This document shows, in pieces, positions 32,708 to 44,593 of a DNA stretch of 64,000 bases. The first letter of the stretch is position 1, and each line of letters starts with the position of its first letter. The position numbers and the translations under genes were made by a program. Source of the DNA: Echinometra lucunter (taxonomy: Eukaryota > Echinodermata > Echinoidea > Camarodonta > Echinometridae). The stretch lies in NCBI GenBank assembly GCA_029962745.1, contig CM057152.1:19710774-19774773 (forward strand), in the 5' to 3' direction. Under the pieces are notes generated by a model. It did not search any database. It saw nothing but the letters and a program-made list of their open reading frames with translations, and was not told the DNA's origin.

Positions 32708-32722
32708 CACGTCACGTGACCT
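32708..32722. promoter_or_regulatory. Overlapping CRE-like half-site and E-box in the PRKD promoter
   Basis: CACGTCACGTGACCT contains the palindromic E-box CACGTG (32713-32718) overlapping a CACGTCA CRE-like motif, about 210 bases upstream of the PRKD ATG. It is unchanged in copy 2 (E-box 45969-45974). Role inferred only from motif and position. Confidence 0.45.
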
Positions 32723-32926
32723 GCGCCATGTTTATTTTCAGCGAAATGACGGAACTCGGGAACAAGCACTGGAAACACTGATATGGATGTTCGCTCCACT
32801 GCTGCGCTTGTTTCTGCATTTTGCCGCACCCTGGTCATGGAAATGGAGTGCTAGTAGGCAGAATATTTCGTGGAATAACCTAAGCATACCTTAGATCCTC
32901 TGCAAAAACTGTAAAAACAGAGAAAC

Positions 32927-33100
32927 ATGGGCGAAGAGCTGCCAATGATGCCACCGACTACCCGTCCGGGTCTGGTTCACGGAGTATCGTTTGCCGTGCA
33001 GATAGGATTTGTGCGAGAAAATTTTCAGATTCCTCCAGAGGGAGGTGATCCTTCCATTCCACTCATAAAAGAAATCGTTACCTCAATGGTTAAACAAAGA
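32927..33100 (+). CDS. PRKD: Protein kinase D, first coding exon (partial gene)
   Basis: The ATG has a strong context (GAGAAACATGG). The exon runs 58 codons to AAACAAAGA|GTAAGT, phase 0. The segment GVSFAVQIGFVREN followed by IKEIVTSMVKQR matches the start of the N-terminal ubiquitin-like dimerisation domain of protein kinase D, and it ends just where vertebrate PRKD first exons end before the conserved FPE(C/H)G segment. Known of the family: a diacylglycerol-activated Ser/Thr kinase with ubiquitin-like, two C1, PH and kinase domains, acting at Golgi and plasma membrane. None of the downstream exons was found in the window, so intron 1 would exceed 17 kb once the false duplication is removed. 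Identification is from remembered motifs. Confidence 0.75.
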
Positions 33101-33194
33101 GTAAGTCGTGTGTGAGATAACGTTAAGAACCTCATAATGAGTATTAATAGAATTGTCTAAATGTCACTGGTTAGCTCACAAATTAATTGAAATT

Positions 33195-33300
33195 CACAGA
33201 CACAGGTCACAGTCACACAGACAAAATGTCACTGACATGACACAGGGTCTAACGTTAGATCTAACGTTACACAGTGTCACTGTGGTCTGTGGCTGTGTAA
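33195..33300. repeat. Imperfect cruciform-like palindrome with perfect 20-bp centre
   Basis: TAACGTTAGATCTAACGTTA (33250-33269) is a perfect palindrome flanked by CACAG/CTGTG-rich arms. It lies 95-200 bases after the PRKD exon 1 donor. Also present in copy 2. Confidence 0.65.
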
Positions 33301-33522
33301 AAAAGTTAGACTACAGACATAACTAGTGACACTGTGGTGTGGTACAATTATCTGGAGTGACTGTTACTTGAAGATGAGACTGGTTTGAGCATGAAGAGTT
33401 GGGCCTAATCGTGAAATCTGTCGCCTCTCTTCCCGCTTGTGCGCTCGCATTGTGTAAGTCTAAAAGTAAAATGGGAGTGCTTTAATGTTACCAGCACTGA
33501 CGAAATAAACGGAGGTTAATGG

Positions 33523-33900
33523 GCAAACCCGGAGAATAGGGGACTGGAACGCGCGCGCATGCCATTCGTACTGTGCAGAGATCGGCAGAGACGGCCGAAA
33601 GTCAGGGTATGTGACAAGTCCATAATCAAGTTCAAAATAACTTTAAAATATGTTTTAATCAGGTAATTATGTTCTAATATATTACATTGTCCTCTCGGCT
33701 TTCAAATGTGTGATTATGTGGTGAAAATCATTTTGATTTTTGCCAGAAATGTTCTCAAACTCACAAATGTTTCATCCATGAATCTTGTGCAGATCGTCCC
33801 CCTCGCATCGCTGCCGACTCCTCTGCTGCCACCGGCTGCATTTGTTTGCACACAAATGAATATGTGCGCGCGTCCCTGTCCCCTATTCTCCGGGTTTGTC
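33523..33900. mobile_element. MITE with 9-bp target-site duplication (Mutator-like)
   Basis: Perfect GGTTAATGG direct repeats flank it (33514-33522 and 33901-33909). Inverted ends run for more than 30 bp: CAAACCCGGAGAATAGGGGA on the left and the reverse complement on the right. It is 378 bp with no transposase. A 9-bp duplication is the usual Mutator (MULE) size. Present in both allelic copies (46790-47171), so it pre-dates their divergence. Confidence 0.8.
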
Positions 33901-34000
33901 GGTTAATGGACTGGTGACAAATTTCATGATAATGCCAAGAGTTGTGTACAGGGACAAAGAGACAGAGAACAAAAGAGAGAGTGTATGGCTGACATTGCAG

Positions 34001-34497
34001 CAAACTGGAGAATAGGGGACCAGATGCACGAATGTGCCATTCATCATATCCGTGAATGCACTTCAATTGACACATTTAAACGTTACCTTAAGACACATCT
34101 ATTCAATGCTTCCTACTCTTAATTGTTCCTTAATTTATCATTGTATTTGTGCTCTTCTCTCTCTTTCTTTCTTTCACTGCGCCTTGGGCACTCTGCAGAG
34201 TGGATTTGGCGCATTACAAATCCCATCTATTATTATAATTATTATAGCCCACACTCGAGGTATGGGACAAGGCCATAATCAAGTTTAAAATGATTTTCAA
34301 ATACACTGTCAGGTACTAGTAATCATGTTCTGAACTGTCATTGTGTTCTCGGCCCTCAGTCCCAGATTTCTGGTTATCTGACAAAAATGATGTTGATTTT
34401 GGCCAGAAATGCCGTCAAAATCACAACGGTTTCATAACTGAATCTTGTGCACATCATCTCTGCTGCTGCTACATTTGCTTGCACACAAATGAATACA
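34001..34497. mobile_element. Second, degenerate copy of the 33523 MITE
   Basis: Begins CAAACTGGAGAATAGGGGAC and follows the first element's interior (GGCCATAATCAAG..., GCACACAAATGAATA) before losing similarity near 34497, with no right terminus. Interrupted in this copy by the LINE fragment at 34049. The uninterrupted version is 47275-47590. Confidence 0.6.
34049..34244 (+). mobile_element. LINE 3' fragment present only in copy 1
   Basis: Encodes RECTSIDTFKRYLKTHLF then a stop (34051-34122), the C-terminal end of a LINE reverse transcriptase, followed by a short 3' UTR with GCGCCTTGGGCACTCTGCAG and an ATT-rich tail. Copy 2 has instead about a dozen bases (ACAGTGCAGCGA), so insertion came with a small target deletion or later rearrangement. 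Confidence 0.75.
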
Positions 34498-35153
34498 CCC
34501 TTCTTCATGCAGCTAAATGGGAGCAATGTATAGCTTGATATAAATGTCGGATAAAGATCAAGCTTGTACAGCTACATGTGTAGGCTGACATAATTTTCTT
34601 GGCTATTAGTACTGGTAACCTCATAGCCTATAGCAGATCAGCTGCGTAGTCTGAATGTGTTGCTGTTATCAATTTCATCAGTGTCCATGTTGCAGAGGTA
34701 CACGTAGCTAACTTTTACATTAGTGTTAGCTACCTCTACAACTAAATGCCAAAATAATCAAAGGTAAAGGTGAAATTTATGGCAAAGAAACCTAACAGTA
34801 GGTCAGCTGGCTCAATCTATTGAAATTTGTATTTTTTTTTTTTTTGGTGCTATGCCCATGCTGTCCTACTTTGACAAAAGAAAACAAGGGACATGTCAAC
34901 AAAGTTTGAGTTATTGATGTTTTCATAATTTATCTAGTGTGCTCTTCTTCCTCATCAAATTTTATGTATGAACACTCATCCTGCTAAAAGATATGTTAGG
35001 CCAGACATCATAGTATTGCTTTGATGTCATTGTGCATGACATATTTTTTACTCTTTTACAAGAAATGTCACTTTTGTTGTCAATTGATTCCTTTTGTTAA
35101 AGTAGGGCAGCATGGTACTGTACATGTACATGGTGCATGGTATGGTAGCTCTA

Positions 35154-35587
35154 CTACTCATCGACCACCTTTTTTGAAACGGACCACCTTCACGCAATGC
35201 TTTCCTGCACATGAAATGAAAAAGTACGCGTGGAACTTGGCGGAATAGCCCACAGTAATCAAACTGGCTTTCGTAACCAAAGTCCAAGAGAAATTAGGAT
35301 GAAATAACAGAATGTAATTATTTTTTTAAAAACTTGAAAATGATAAATACGTGCTTAATCAATACAGAGGACGGGCTGCCGGTTTAAATAATGAGCTCGC
35401 ACAGGCGCCGAGTGAAAAAATCACATGCGTTTGTCGCCAAGATTTCCGTACATATCTTATGAGTCAACAATCTGAACATGAGATGTTAATCTGCTGCATT
35501 TTCTGCACAAGTGAGACGAAATTAAGGGAAAACCAACCAATATTTTCTGAGATACGACGTAACCAATTAAAGGCGGTCGATGAGTAG
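35154..35587. mobile_element. MITE with TA target-site duplication
   Basis: CTACTCATCGACCACCTTT on the left faces AAAGGCGGTCGATGAGTAG on the right, flanked on both sides by TA. It is 434 bp and non-coding. The counterpart is 48238-48673. Size and TA duplication suggest a Tc1/mariner-type source. Confidence 0.7.
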
Positions 35588-35999
35588 TAGGTCCAACCAT
35601 ACATGCTGCAGTTACCTCTACAACTGAGAGGTCAGTTATGGCCATCCTGACAAAGTCTGAATTCTTATATTCTGAATCTAAACACCAGTTCATATATTGG
35701 CATGGAGTTTTCCAAGCTTATTTCATGAATTTGTGAAGATCAGGATCTACTCCCAATTCCATTCATAGTGGGAGTCACATTCTATGGGAAATTATCATAC
35801 CTGTGAAGATCACATTACTCTTCTTTTTTTGTTGTTGTTGTCCAAAAATGCCTTTTGTTTTTAGATCTTTTATTTCATGAATTGTTATAATAATAATTAA
35901 AATAATATTCTCTTTTTAAAAGCACATATGACATTGTGAATTAACGTCCCTATGCATTTCCGAAGGAATTTGGATATATTACTCGGGCTTTAGCCCCGG

Positions 36000-36190
36000 C
36001 AACCATAGCGTAGAACAGTCAAGGAATAGATCCTACCAATTACGCACTAACTACACCTGGGTAGAGTGTGGCAAATGTAGATTAATGTCTTGCCCAAGGA
36101 ATGCCACTGCAAGAATTGAATCCTGTACATTGTGGTTAAAAGTCAGAGACTTGTCCACTGGAAACAACACCTCTACTTATTACATGTACT
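36000..36190 (-). mobile_element. Probable tRNA-derived SINE (reverse orientation)
   Basis: Same conserved block as 12440-12640 in reverse: CACCTGGGTAGAGTGTGGCA at one end and a decayed B box (GAATTGAATCC, 36113-36123). The counterpart is 49090-49290. Open frames across it are not genes. Confidence 0.5.
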
Positions 36191-39100
36191 TACAGTTCCT
36201 TCTCTTCAGTTATGGAGTATCAAAGAACAGATTTAGAGAAACTATCTACATCTACATTTCGTTTCATCACTTGGTTGCCCATTCATCTACATAATACTTT
36301 CTGTACAGTGTAGCTTTACCGGCATAATACCGCTTGTGTGCAAAGTGCATACCGGTACTATACTGTGTGCATGACAAGCATGGCAGCCAGTGAGATCAGC
36401 AAAAGGATCTTGAAATCTCTTGAAGGCTCAAACTAGAAACTATCAGTGAATGAATATCAGTTTTTTTTTTTTGCATCAGTGTGTGGATGGATTGTGCTAA
36501 TCTCTTGAGAGAAATGTACATTGCATTGTATAATTTCTGGGGCAGTGCTATGTGGGGAGGGCGGCCATCCCCCCCCCCCCCATGATTTTTCAACTTATCA
36601 AAAAAAAAGAAGAAGAAAAAAAGAAAGAAGAGAATGCTGGAAATGAGGGCAGGATCATACAGCTATAGTAGCCCCATTTGTTCATTTAAAACATAATCAA
36701 ACTCGCCTGTGGGCCAAGGTTAACAACCAGAAAAATACTTCCCCCTATGAATATACCCTGGTGCAGCCCCTGTGTAATTTTGATTGTCCAGGCTCCACAT
36801 TATAAACTTTTATAGGACTCCAGATTGCAATTTCTGCTATCATTGCACATACATGTAAGCCCTATGTCAAAATTTTAAAATGGGGGTGGGGGGGGGGTGG
36901 GGGGATGGGGTGTCAGATTCATATTTTGGGCATCTATGTAGCCTGACTCCTGAGCACTTTTTAGTGAGGATCGTTTTAGCTCTAGATTATAGCCTAGTAG
37001 CATTCATGTTTCATGTTAACTGAACTTATTTTTTATATTGTCCTAATTGGTGTCCTACTTACTTTGGACTGGTAATTACCAAAAGTTGATTAACAGATTT
37101 AGCCGCATTCAGTATTTTAAGTGCAGACTACATGCATGCCTGATGAAGTGATTAATTAACTGGAACAGCAGGTCATCATTCACTTATTTGAATTGAGTTG
37201 TCCTTTTTATGTGCATTTTTTTCATTATTGAATGCTCTGAAATTCAGTGTTTTTTACTATTAGGCGTGTACAGTGCACATGTTTGCTTAAGTATATACAC
37301 TTTTAAAAGCATCCACAATACAGAAAAACATAAATTTACACATATGTGACGTGCATGTTGGATATTAATTGGTCAGCTGTTATGATTCCAGGTCAGTTTA
37401 ATCTTTTGTTTGAAGAGTCCCATTCATTGTTCCAAATTCAGTTTTGCAAGTTATTTCGTAAATGATATCAAGAGTTATGTGAGATTTCCTTGGCGCATCA
37501 GTCCATCACTGCATCACTGGGGCTGCAGAGTAAGATGTGTGTGTGTGCGTGTGTGTGTGTTTGCGCATGCACAAATCCCTGTTAATGTTGAATCCTGACT
37601 TGGCATACTGAAAATTATATTTCATCATAGCTCCCAGTCTTTACTAAACTATTGTCAATTTGAGTGGCAGTCCATGTTTTCTATGTATTTATTTATTTTT
37701 AATTTTTTTTTTTTTGGGGGGGGGGGGGTATATCTTTTTCCAAAAGGCTTGGCTGGAGGGGTCTTGAGCTCTAAGAAGAAAAGGCAGAATCGTAAAATTA
37801 GCTAAATTTTGTTTTGGAAAACTAAAGAAAAAATTTATGGCTTTAGTAGTTTTTACTTTTTGAAAACAGTAAATACAACATTAGGTGAAACTGCCTCATT
37901 TCTAACCATAGCTATAAGTGGTAATCCCAGAATAATTGTACAACTTGGGTTAAACAGGTGCAACTCCCTCCTAATATGAAATGAAAAGATTAGTCAAATT
38001 ACTAATCTTTGGAGCTTGTAGAACCTGGCAAATCACTGTAACATTTTATTGCTTGAGTTTTGTCAGTGTGTCTACACCGCTGCTGACAAACTTGCACATG
38101 TAGTTTGATAATGACTCAGTAAATGTAGGAGCTTAGTGGTGGAGGTGGGCTGTCTGCTCCTAAATGTTCCTTCAGTCAAATCAATCCTCTTTTTTAGTTT
38201 AGAAAACATGACTAACAAGAAGATGCTTTGGAAATTTGCATGAACATTATACTTCTACATGTACATGACACATGTACATGTCATTCAATGTATATTTGCA
38301 TTTGTACACTGGTGCTCTACACCTGATGATTCTAGTCAAATTGTGCACCATACCACAACTGTACAGAACACAAAGAAACTAGAATTTAGCAAGCAAAGAA
38401 AAAACTAACTATGTTCTGCCACTCAGAGTCTGTGCTGTCAAAGTTGAAGTTCACTTTTTTTTTCCAGTAAGGTTTTAGTCCTACATGTAGCTTTGTACAG
38501 GATGTACGATTCATTTTAAGTGATATGTGAAGATCGTTGTAGCCTGTGAGGTGATTCTTATTTTCATCACTGGGCACAGGAGCTCATTTTTTTGATGTGT
38601 TCAGAAAATTAACATATAAATATACATGATGTCATACTTACCTGTAAAAGTGGAAAGATAAAAGTAATAAATAATTGAAAGCTCAGGTGGAACACAAATA
38701 GATGCAAGATTTTTTTTCCTTCAGGCAGAAACTTTTGTTTTGACAGATATATATTTCATCTTTGAAAGTAATAAATGCATATTGTTCCGTAGAGGAGGAT
38801 ATTCAATTTCAAAATTACCATGTTTCCCCTTGTAATTACCACCTTCATCAAATTTCAAAAAGACTCTGACCCTGCAGAAATTATACAATTGAAATGATGA
38901 ATAATGATGTAAAAGGATGGCTGATTTTTATGTGCATTTTAAAATATTCATTTCATATGATTCTAAAGCAGTACTGAATTCATTGTGTTCAGTAGTATCT
39001 ATTTGAAAATTTGAATATCAGTGAATTTGATTGAAAAATTCACAACTGCAATGAACATTAGATTTTCTTCTATTATGCCACCTTCAAAAGAGCATTCTAT

Positions 39101-40680
39101 TTAAAAATTAATTTTCTTTGTTGATGGATGGTATATTAAGCTTTTTCTTGTAAACCATTTTTCGGATGTGACCATATGAATGTGTTCTTATCCCCCCAAA
39201 ACCTTGTGAATTTTAGAATGCACGCATATACAACAAAATTCAACAGTGACAGACTGAAACTTGCATGCAGCCCTTGTTTAGCTGATATTGCAGCATGCTG
39301 TTTAACCATTTTCTTCAGCTGCGAAGAGATTCCTTTTTGGGAGACAAAAAACTATTACCAAATGTTTCTTTTATATGATATTTCAATGTTAGAAGCGCAG
39401 TTGGATGGATATTTTATCACAGCCAATGAAATTTGAATCTTGAATTAAGGAGAGGCAATGTTTTTCAAGGTATGCGAAAATAAGTTATGATTTTCCCACA
39501 TATGATATATATATTTTTTTTGCTCGAAAGTTTTAGAAGTGAAAGCAAGCCTCGAATAGAAGTGATATACATATCGTCTGCCTTGAAAGCTGAAGTGCTT
39601 TGGTTTTCAAAATGAAACTGCCTCTGGAGCAGACGTACTTACAAGTACCAGCACAGTCACACCTGTATGGGTAATTAAACTAATTCCCAGTGAATTACCC
39701 TATCCATTGGGTGTAACCCATCATTGTTCTCATGCTGCAAAGAGAGCATAGAGAGGGAAACCTGGTGTCTTTGACCTTCCGATGATTGATGGACTTCCAC
39801 TGTTTTTCGTCTCCCTTTCTTTTCTCAACCTCCAGTGTGGGTACACTTGCACGGAGGCGATCTAATCATGTCATTTCCCACATGTATTACTCACAAGACT
39901 GAATGCTTCCACAGTGTTTAATGTGCAGATACCTGTACATAGCATGTATGCATATTCCATTCAGAATTAAGGATTTGTAGGATTTTTAAAAGAATCATAA
40001 ACATGTACATGCAAAGTTTTTCTAAAGAACTTCATAAATCTAATCAAGAATGTACATGGAGGTACCAGCATGGACAGATTTGTGCCATACACAATGCAGA
40101 ATTCAAGTAGTTATACATGGAAGAGTATGTTTGCCTTCTCAACTTCCATGCTACAGTGTATTGTAAGTGTAACTTGAAGGAATCAGGTTTAATGGGCAAT
40201 TTCAACACAGTGGTCATGACATTCAGACCATGTTTAAAATTCAAATTCAAGAGATCATAGAACAGAAGCACTGGTTTCTGAACAGATCTCATCAAGTTTA
40301 TTAGGGCAAATTTGAATATCAGGGACATACACAGCAAAGTTCACTGCAGTTCACTGTATTTCACTGCAGAGTTAGAGAGAAATTGGACTCCTTCTGACTG
40401 TAACAGACTTTACACAAAATGAACAAGGCAATTTTTACTGCTATGAACTGAGTAAAATACCTCTGACTTTGGGGAGTGAATTACTTTAACTTGAATTTCA
40501 TACCGTGAAAAAGTTTTAATCATAACTTGTATTTAAATAGATTGATGAGGAGCCTACTTTTTATCACTCAAAATGAATCACACTGGATGTGACACTTTTC
40601 CAAGCTTCCATATTTTTAAGAATACTGTACAAGATATGGCATTTACTCTGTTGTTTATATAGTAAAGTTAATAAATGAGA

Positions 40681-40977
40681 ACTCACATTATACCTGATAT
40701 TTTATATTATATTCCACATACGAAGAATCTTGCTGTAGGATTGTCAAAAGTGAATCACGTCATTTAATTTCCCCAAATAAAAGTACATGAACTTTATGAT
40801 TGTATGTTCCATTCTTTTCCATCACCGTAACTCACATTATACCTGATATTTTATATTATATTCCACATACTAAGAATCTTGCTGTAGGATTGTCAAAAGT
40901 GAATTAAGTCATTGAATTTCCCCAAATAAAAGTGCATGAACTTTATGATTGTATGTTCCATTCTTTTCCGTCACCGT
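40681..40977 (+). repeat. Tandem duplication, 149-bp unit
   Basis: Two units, each from CTCACATTATACCTGATATT to TTTTCCATCACCGTAA, start 149 bases apart and are about 95 percent alike by eye. Both alleles carry it (53779 onward), so it is older than their split. Confidence 0.85.
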
Positions 40978-41673
40978 AAAATTCTTTGCTTCTTTTGTGA
41001 CATAACAATTAGCTTACTACTTATTGAGCTGAGGCAAAGCAAGTCGTGCGTGCACTACACAGTCACAAGATGCATGTACATGTACCTGCTAAAACGGGCA
41101 TTTGCAGTGCATGCAGTCGGAACTTCCCTGTTTTTGCATTGAACAGAACTAGGGAAAGAAAACCATTTTTTCTAAACCAAATTCTAGTAGAAAAGTAAAT
41201 ATTCTTTTCTTTCTATACAGTTAAATGATTTCAGCTGTGGAATATAAAGCAAATAATCACTTTCGATTTCAGGCATTGAGACAAACTATCACTTCCTTGG
41301 CAATCTACATGTATAAGCTATCTTTTCTCAGCTTCTCTTTGGAAAGAAACCCACATCTAGATCACCTTGGAAGTGATAGTTTGTCCATCACCTTCACCAA
41401 CGGTGATTATTTGCCTAATATCTCATATACTTTTATAGTCTTGGTAGAGTTGCTTTTCTTAATATTTACATAACAAAGAAGAAATCAAACAAACTTGCTT
41501 CTGCCACAGCTGGACATGGTTTATAAGTAGTATTATGTTACTAGTACTTGACACACAAAAAATATACGTACCTAGTTGATCTGTTGTAATATATATCTTT
41601 AGAGCCTGAAATAATTGTGTCATGTGCGTAATGGACTGTCTTTAAATCTTTCAAAGTCTTTCTGTGTAAAAAA

Positions 41674-42173
41674 NNNNNNNNNNNNNNNNNNNNNNNNNNN
41701 NNNNNNNNNNNNNNNNNNNNNNNNNNNNNNNNNNNNNNNNNNNNNNNNNNNNNNNNNNNNNNNNNNNNNNNNNNNNNNNNNNNNNNNNNNNNNNNNNNNN
41801 NNNNNNNNNNNNNNNNNNNNNNNNNNNNNNNNNNNNNNNNNNNNNNNNNNNNNNNNNNNNNNNNNNNNNNNNNNNNNNNNNNNNNNNNNNNNNNNNNNNN
41901 NNNNNNNNNNNNNNNNNNNNNNNNNNNNNNNNNNNNNNNNNNNNNNNNNNNNNNNNNNNNNNNNNNNNNNNNNNNNNNNNNNNNNNNNNNNNNNNNNNNN
42001 NNNNNNNNNNNNNNNNNNNNNNNNNNNNNNNNNNNNNNNNNNNNNNNNNNNNNNNNNNNNNNNNNNNNNNNNNNNNNNNNNNNNNNNNNNNNNNNNNNNN
42101 NNNNNNNNNNNNNNNNNNNNNNNNNNNNNNNNNNNNNNNNNNNNNNNNNNNNNNNNNNNNNNNNNNNNNNNNN
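41674..42173. other. Assembly gap of exactly 500 N
   Basis: Exactly 500 unknown bases separate two collinear copies of the same 12.8-kb sequence. A round number suggests a placeholder. Any open frame through it is meaningless. Confidence 0.99.
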
Positions 42174-43187
42174 AGTTTTAACATTTAAGCTGGCATGATT
42201 TGGATGTCATAAATATGGTCATGCAGAAAAATCAGACAATCAATCATTCATAAATAGGTTAATCAATCTTTCCATCAATCAGAAAACAGTTAACCAATCA
42301 TACACTCAATCGAGCCAAAAGACAAGTGAGATAACACAATTGAAAAACTGCAATCTGCAATGCATAACTTTCATAAATGTGACTACAATGTGAACATTTC
42401 TTTGCCGATGGAAAATACTTCATATTTGTCAGTAATATTTACCTTCTTCTTTCGTTTGGCAGGGAAGAAAGAAATAACAAATCATGTTCCATTGTATTTT
42501 TTCAATGAAGTAAACAGGAAGTCGGGTCATAAAACAGATTGTAGTTATTCAGTTCTGTCAACTCACTTGTCTTTGGGATTGAATGAGTGCATGATTGGTT
42601 GTTTATTTTTTCTGATGATTGATTGATTGATTGGCTTAATGAATGATTATCGATTTCTTTATGAATGATTAGTTGATGTTGCTTGGTTCAGCATGATTGT
42701 GCTAATATTTTTTTTATGATATCCAAAATACATGAAATATGTCAGCTTTAATGATAAGAACTTTACCTATAAAGTTAAATTAATAAAAAAATCAATAAAG
42801 TAGGTAAATTGCTCACTCAAGCATGACATGTTAATGTGATATGTCATAAAATAAACAACATTGGATATCCACATATCCACTCATAAAACGTCAGAAAGCC
42901 CTCAGAATATCAAATTGTAAGCCTCCACAGTTAGCACTACTTTCCGCTCTGATGATAGCAGACAACACAAATAGCCATTCTTGTCAAGTCTGGATTTTGC
43001 ACCCTTTCACAAAAGTTACATTCGCTCACTCAAGTGTGAATTTTTTTGGAGATTTTGGGGTAGGATTGATAGAAGAATCCTTGGGCTATCCTCCGGTATG
43101 AAAATTTCCTGAAAATATTTTGAAATGTTCAGATGGCAAGAATTTTTCAACTGTACACTTTTTTCTGGGACGCACAGTCACGCACTG
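42174..43187. mobile_element. Right part of the foldback element, copy 2
   Basis: Matches 28844-29888. It starts inside the loop region because the contig begins there and ends at CGCACTG|TA (43187). The left arm and the nested hAT-like element are missing. Confidence 0.8.
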
Positions 43188-43269
43188 TAGAATTGGACTG
43201 TGGAGTCACTCAAGAAACACTAAAGGATTGTTCCATCATCATCGTAACGATGAACTGCCAATGATTATA

Positions 43270-43270
<1 letters not shown>

Positions 43271-43329
<59 letters not shown>
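43271..43329. repeat. (GAT)n microsatellite, copy 2
   Basis: Uninterrupted GAT array, shorter than the allele at 29976. Confidence 0.95.
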
Positions 43330-44425
43330 CAGGTTGATGCCGTTGATGCTGTGTTACTGCAAAGTTGTTCAAAGCCGTTACCGATGATTTTAAAAGTATA
43401 AAAAAATCAATATGATAAATCTGAAAATAAATTTTGTAAGAGTAATGTTGATTAAGCTAAAGTCATCATAGAGGCAATCATCATAGAGGGAACTTATAGG
43501 GATTATGTATTATAATGCCTCTCAGTTATATGGAATGTTGATATTATTATGAATTCATTCAAGTCTAATAAAACAGTTTAAGCCATGGGGCTGCATATTT
43601 TGTCGTTTAAAATAAACATAAAAACAACACTATATTGTCAGCTGAAAATTTTGTGCCCTCTTCATTACAATTGGTTTTCTCAGGCAAATGAATAATGGCC
43701 ACAAAGCCATTTCGGCATGGCTTGGATGCAACGATATTACGGGGTGAGGGGGGGGGGGGGGGGGGGGGGGCTGCCATGGAACATAGAGGCTATGATACAG
43801 ACATTGGAATACAAAAATGATTATAAAATATAGGTATTAAGCTTTTTGAAAATTTCAAGGTCGCATTGCTTGTAAAATATTGTAGAAGTGATAAAAGTCG
43901 GTATTGGTTCTTATGTGACAAGTGAGGAGTACAGCTGCCAGGATTATAATCGGAAAGTTTGTATTTTGGGCCTTTTTTGAAGCACCCTGGACTAGAGAAA
44001 ATGAAAGAAAAAGCTTGAAAGAAAGAAAGGAATTCAAAGCTTGAAAGAAAGAAAAGAAAGAAAGAAAGAAAGAAAGGAGAAAGAGAGAAGAAAAGGAGAA
44101 AGAGAGAAGAAAAAGAAGATGAAAGAAAGAAAAGAGACAAAAGATGGAAAAAATAACGAAGCAAAAAAAAAACAAACAAACAAACATCCCCCAAACAATA
44201 ACAAACAAAAACAAAAACAAGAAATAAAACTGCACGAGGCTGAGCAAAGTGACTAAGTGTGAGAGAAAATGCTTCTGGAGCCTTTTAAATCTTATGTTTA
44301 GTGCTCTGGATTATAGGGCCTGCATGGGAGACATTCAACACCTGTAAAATAAATCAAGGGGGGGGGGAGGACTGACGCGACCTGCACTGAAGAAATGGGG
44401 GGGGGGCAGATTTCTATCTACTTTT

Positions 44426-44593
44426 CACTCTATAAAAAGGATTGGTCAAAATATCTTTGTTGGTGAATATGTGTCCGACCAAAACAAAAAATTGGTCAAA
44501 ATCTGGTAATATTGACCATCACTGGTCAATCTTTACCATAATATTTTGGCCGGACACATATAACCAAAGCCTTAACCAATCCTTTTTAGAGTG
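44426..44593. mobile_element. CACTCT-terminated foldback MITE, copy 2
   Basis: Counterpart of 31139-31364 without the internal 50-bp duplication. Ends CACTCTATAAAAAGGATTGG and reversed CACTCTAAAAAGGATTGG. Confidence 0.75.

Larger units (their letters stand above)
28844..41673 (+). repeat. 12.8-kb duplicated segment, copy 1 (probable allele 1 contig)
   Basis: Collinear with 42174-54761 over its entire length in the same orientation. It begins at the exact base with which the post-gap sequence starts (AGTTTTAACATTTAAGC) and ends at the gap. It contains the PRKD promoter, first coding exon and intron 1 start. It differs from copy 2 by SNPs, short indels and repeat lengths, and by a 196-bp LINE fragment present only here. 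Best explained as two haplotype contigs placed in series. Confidence 0.9.

Noticed and set aside
41615..42184. Open frames through the N gap on both strands
   Set aside because: They consist of unknown residues only.
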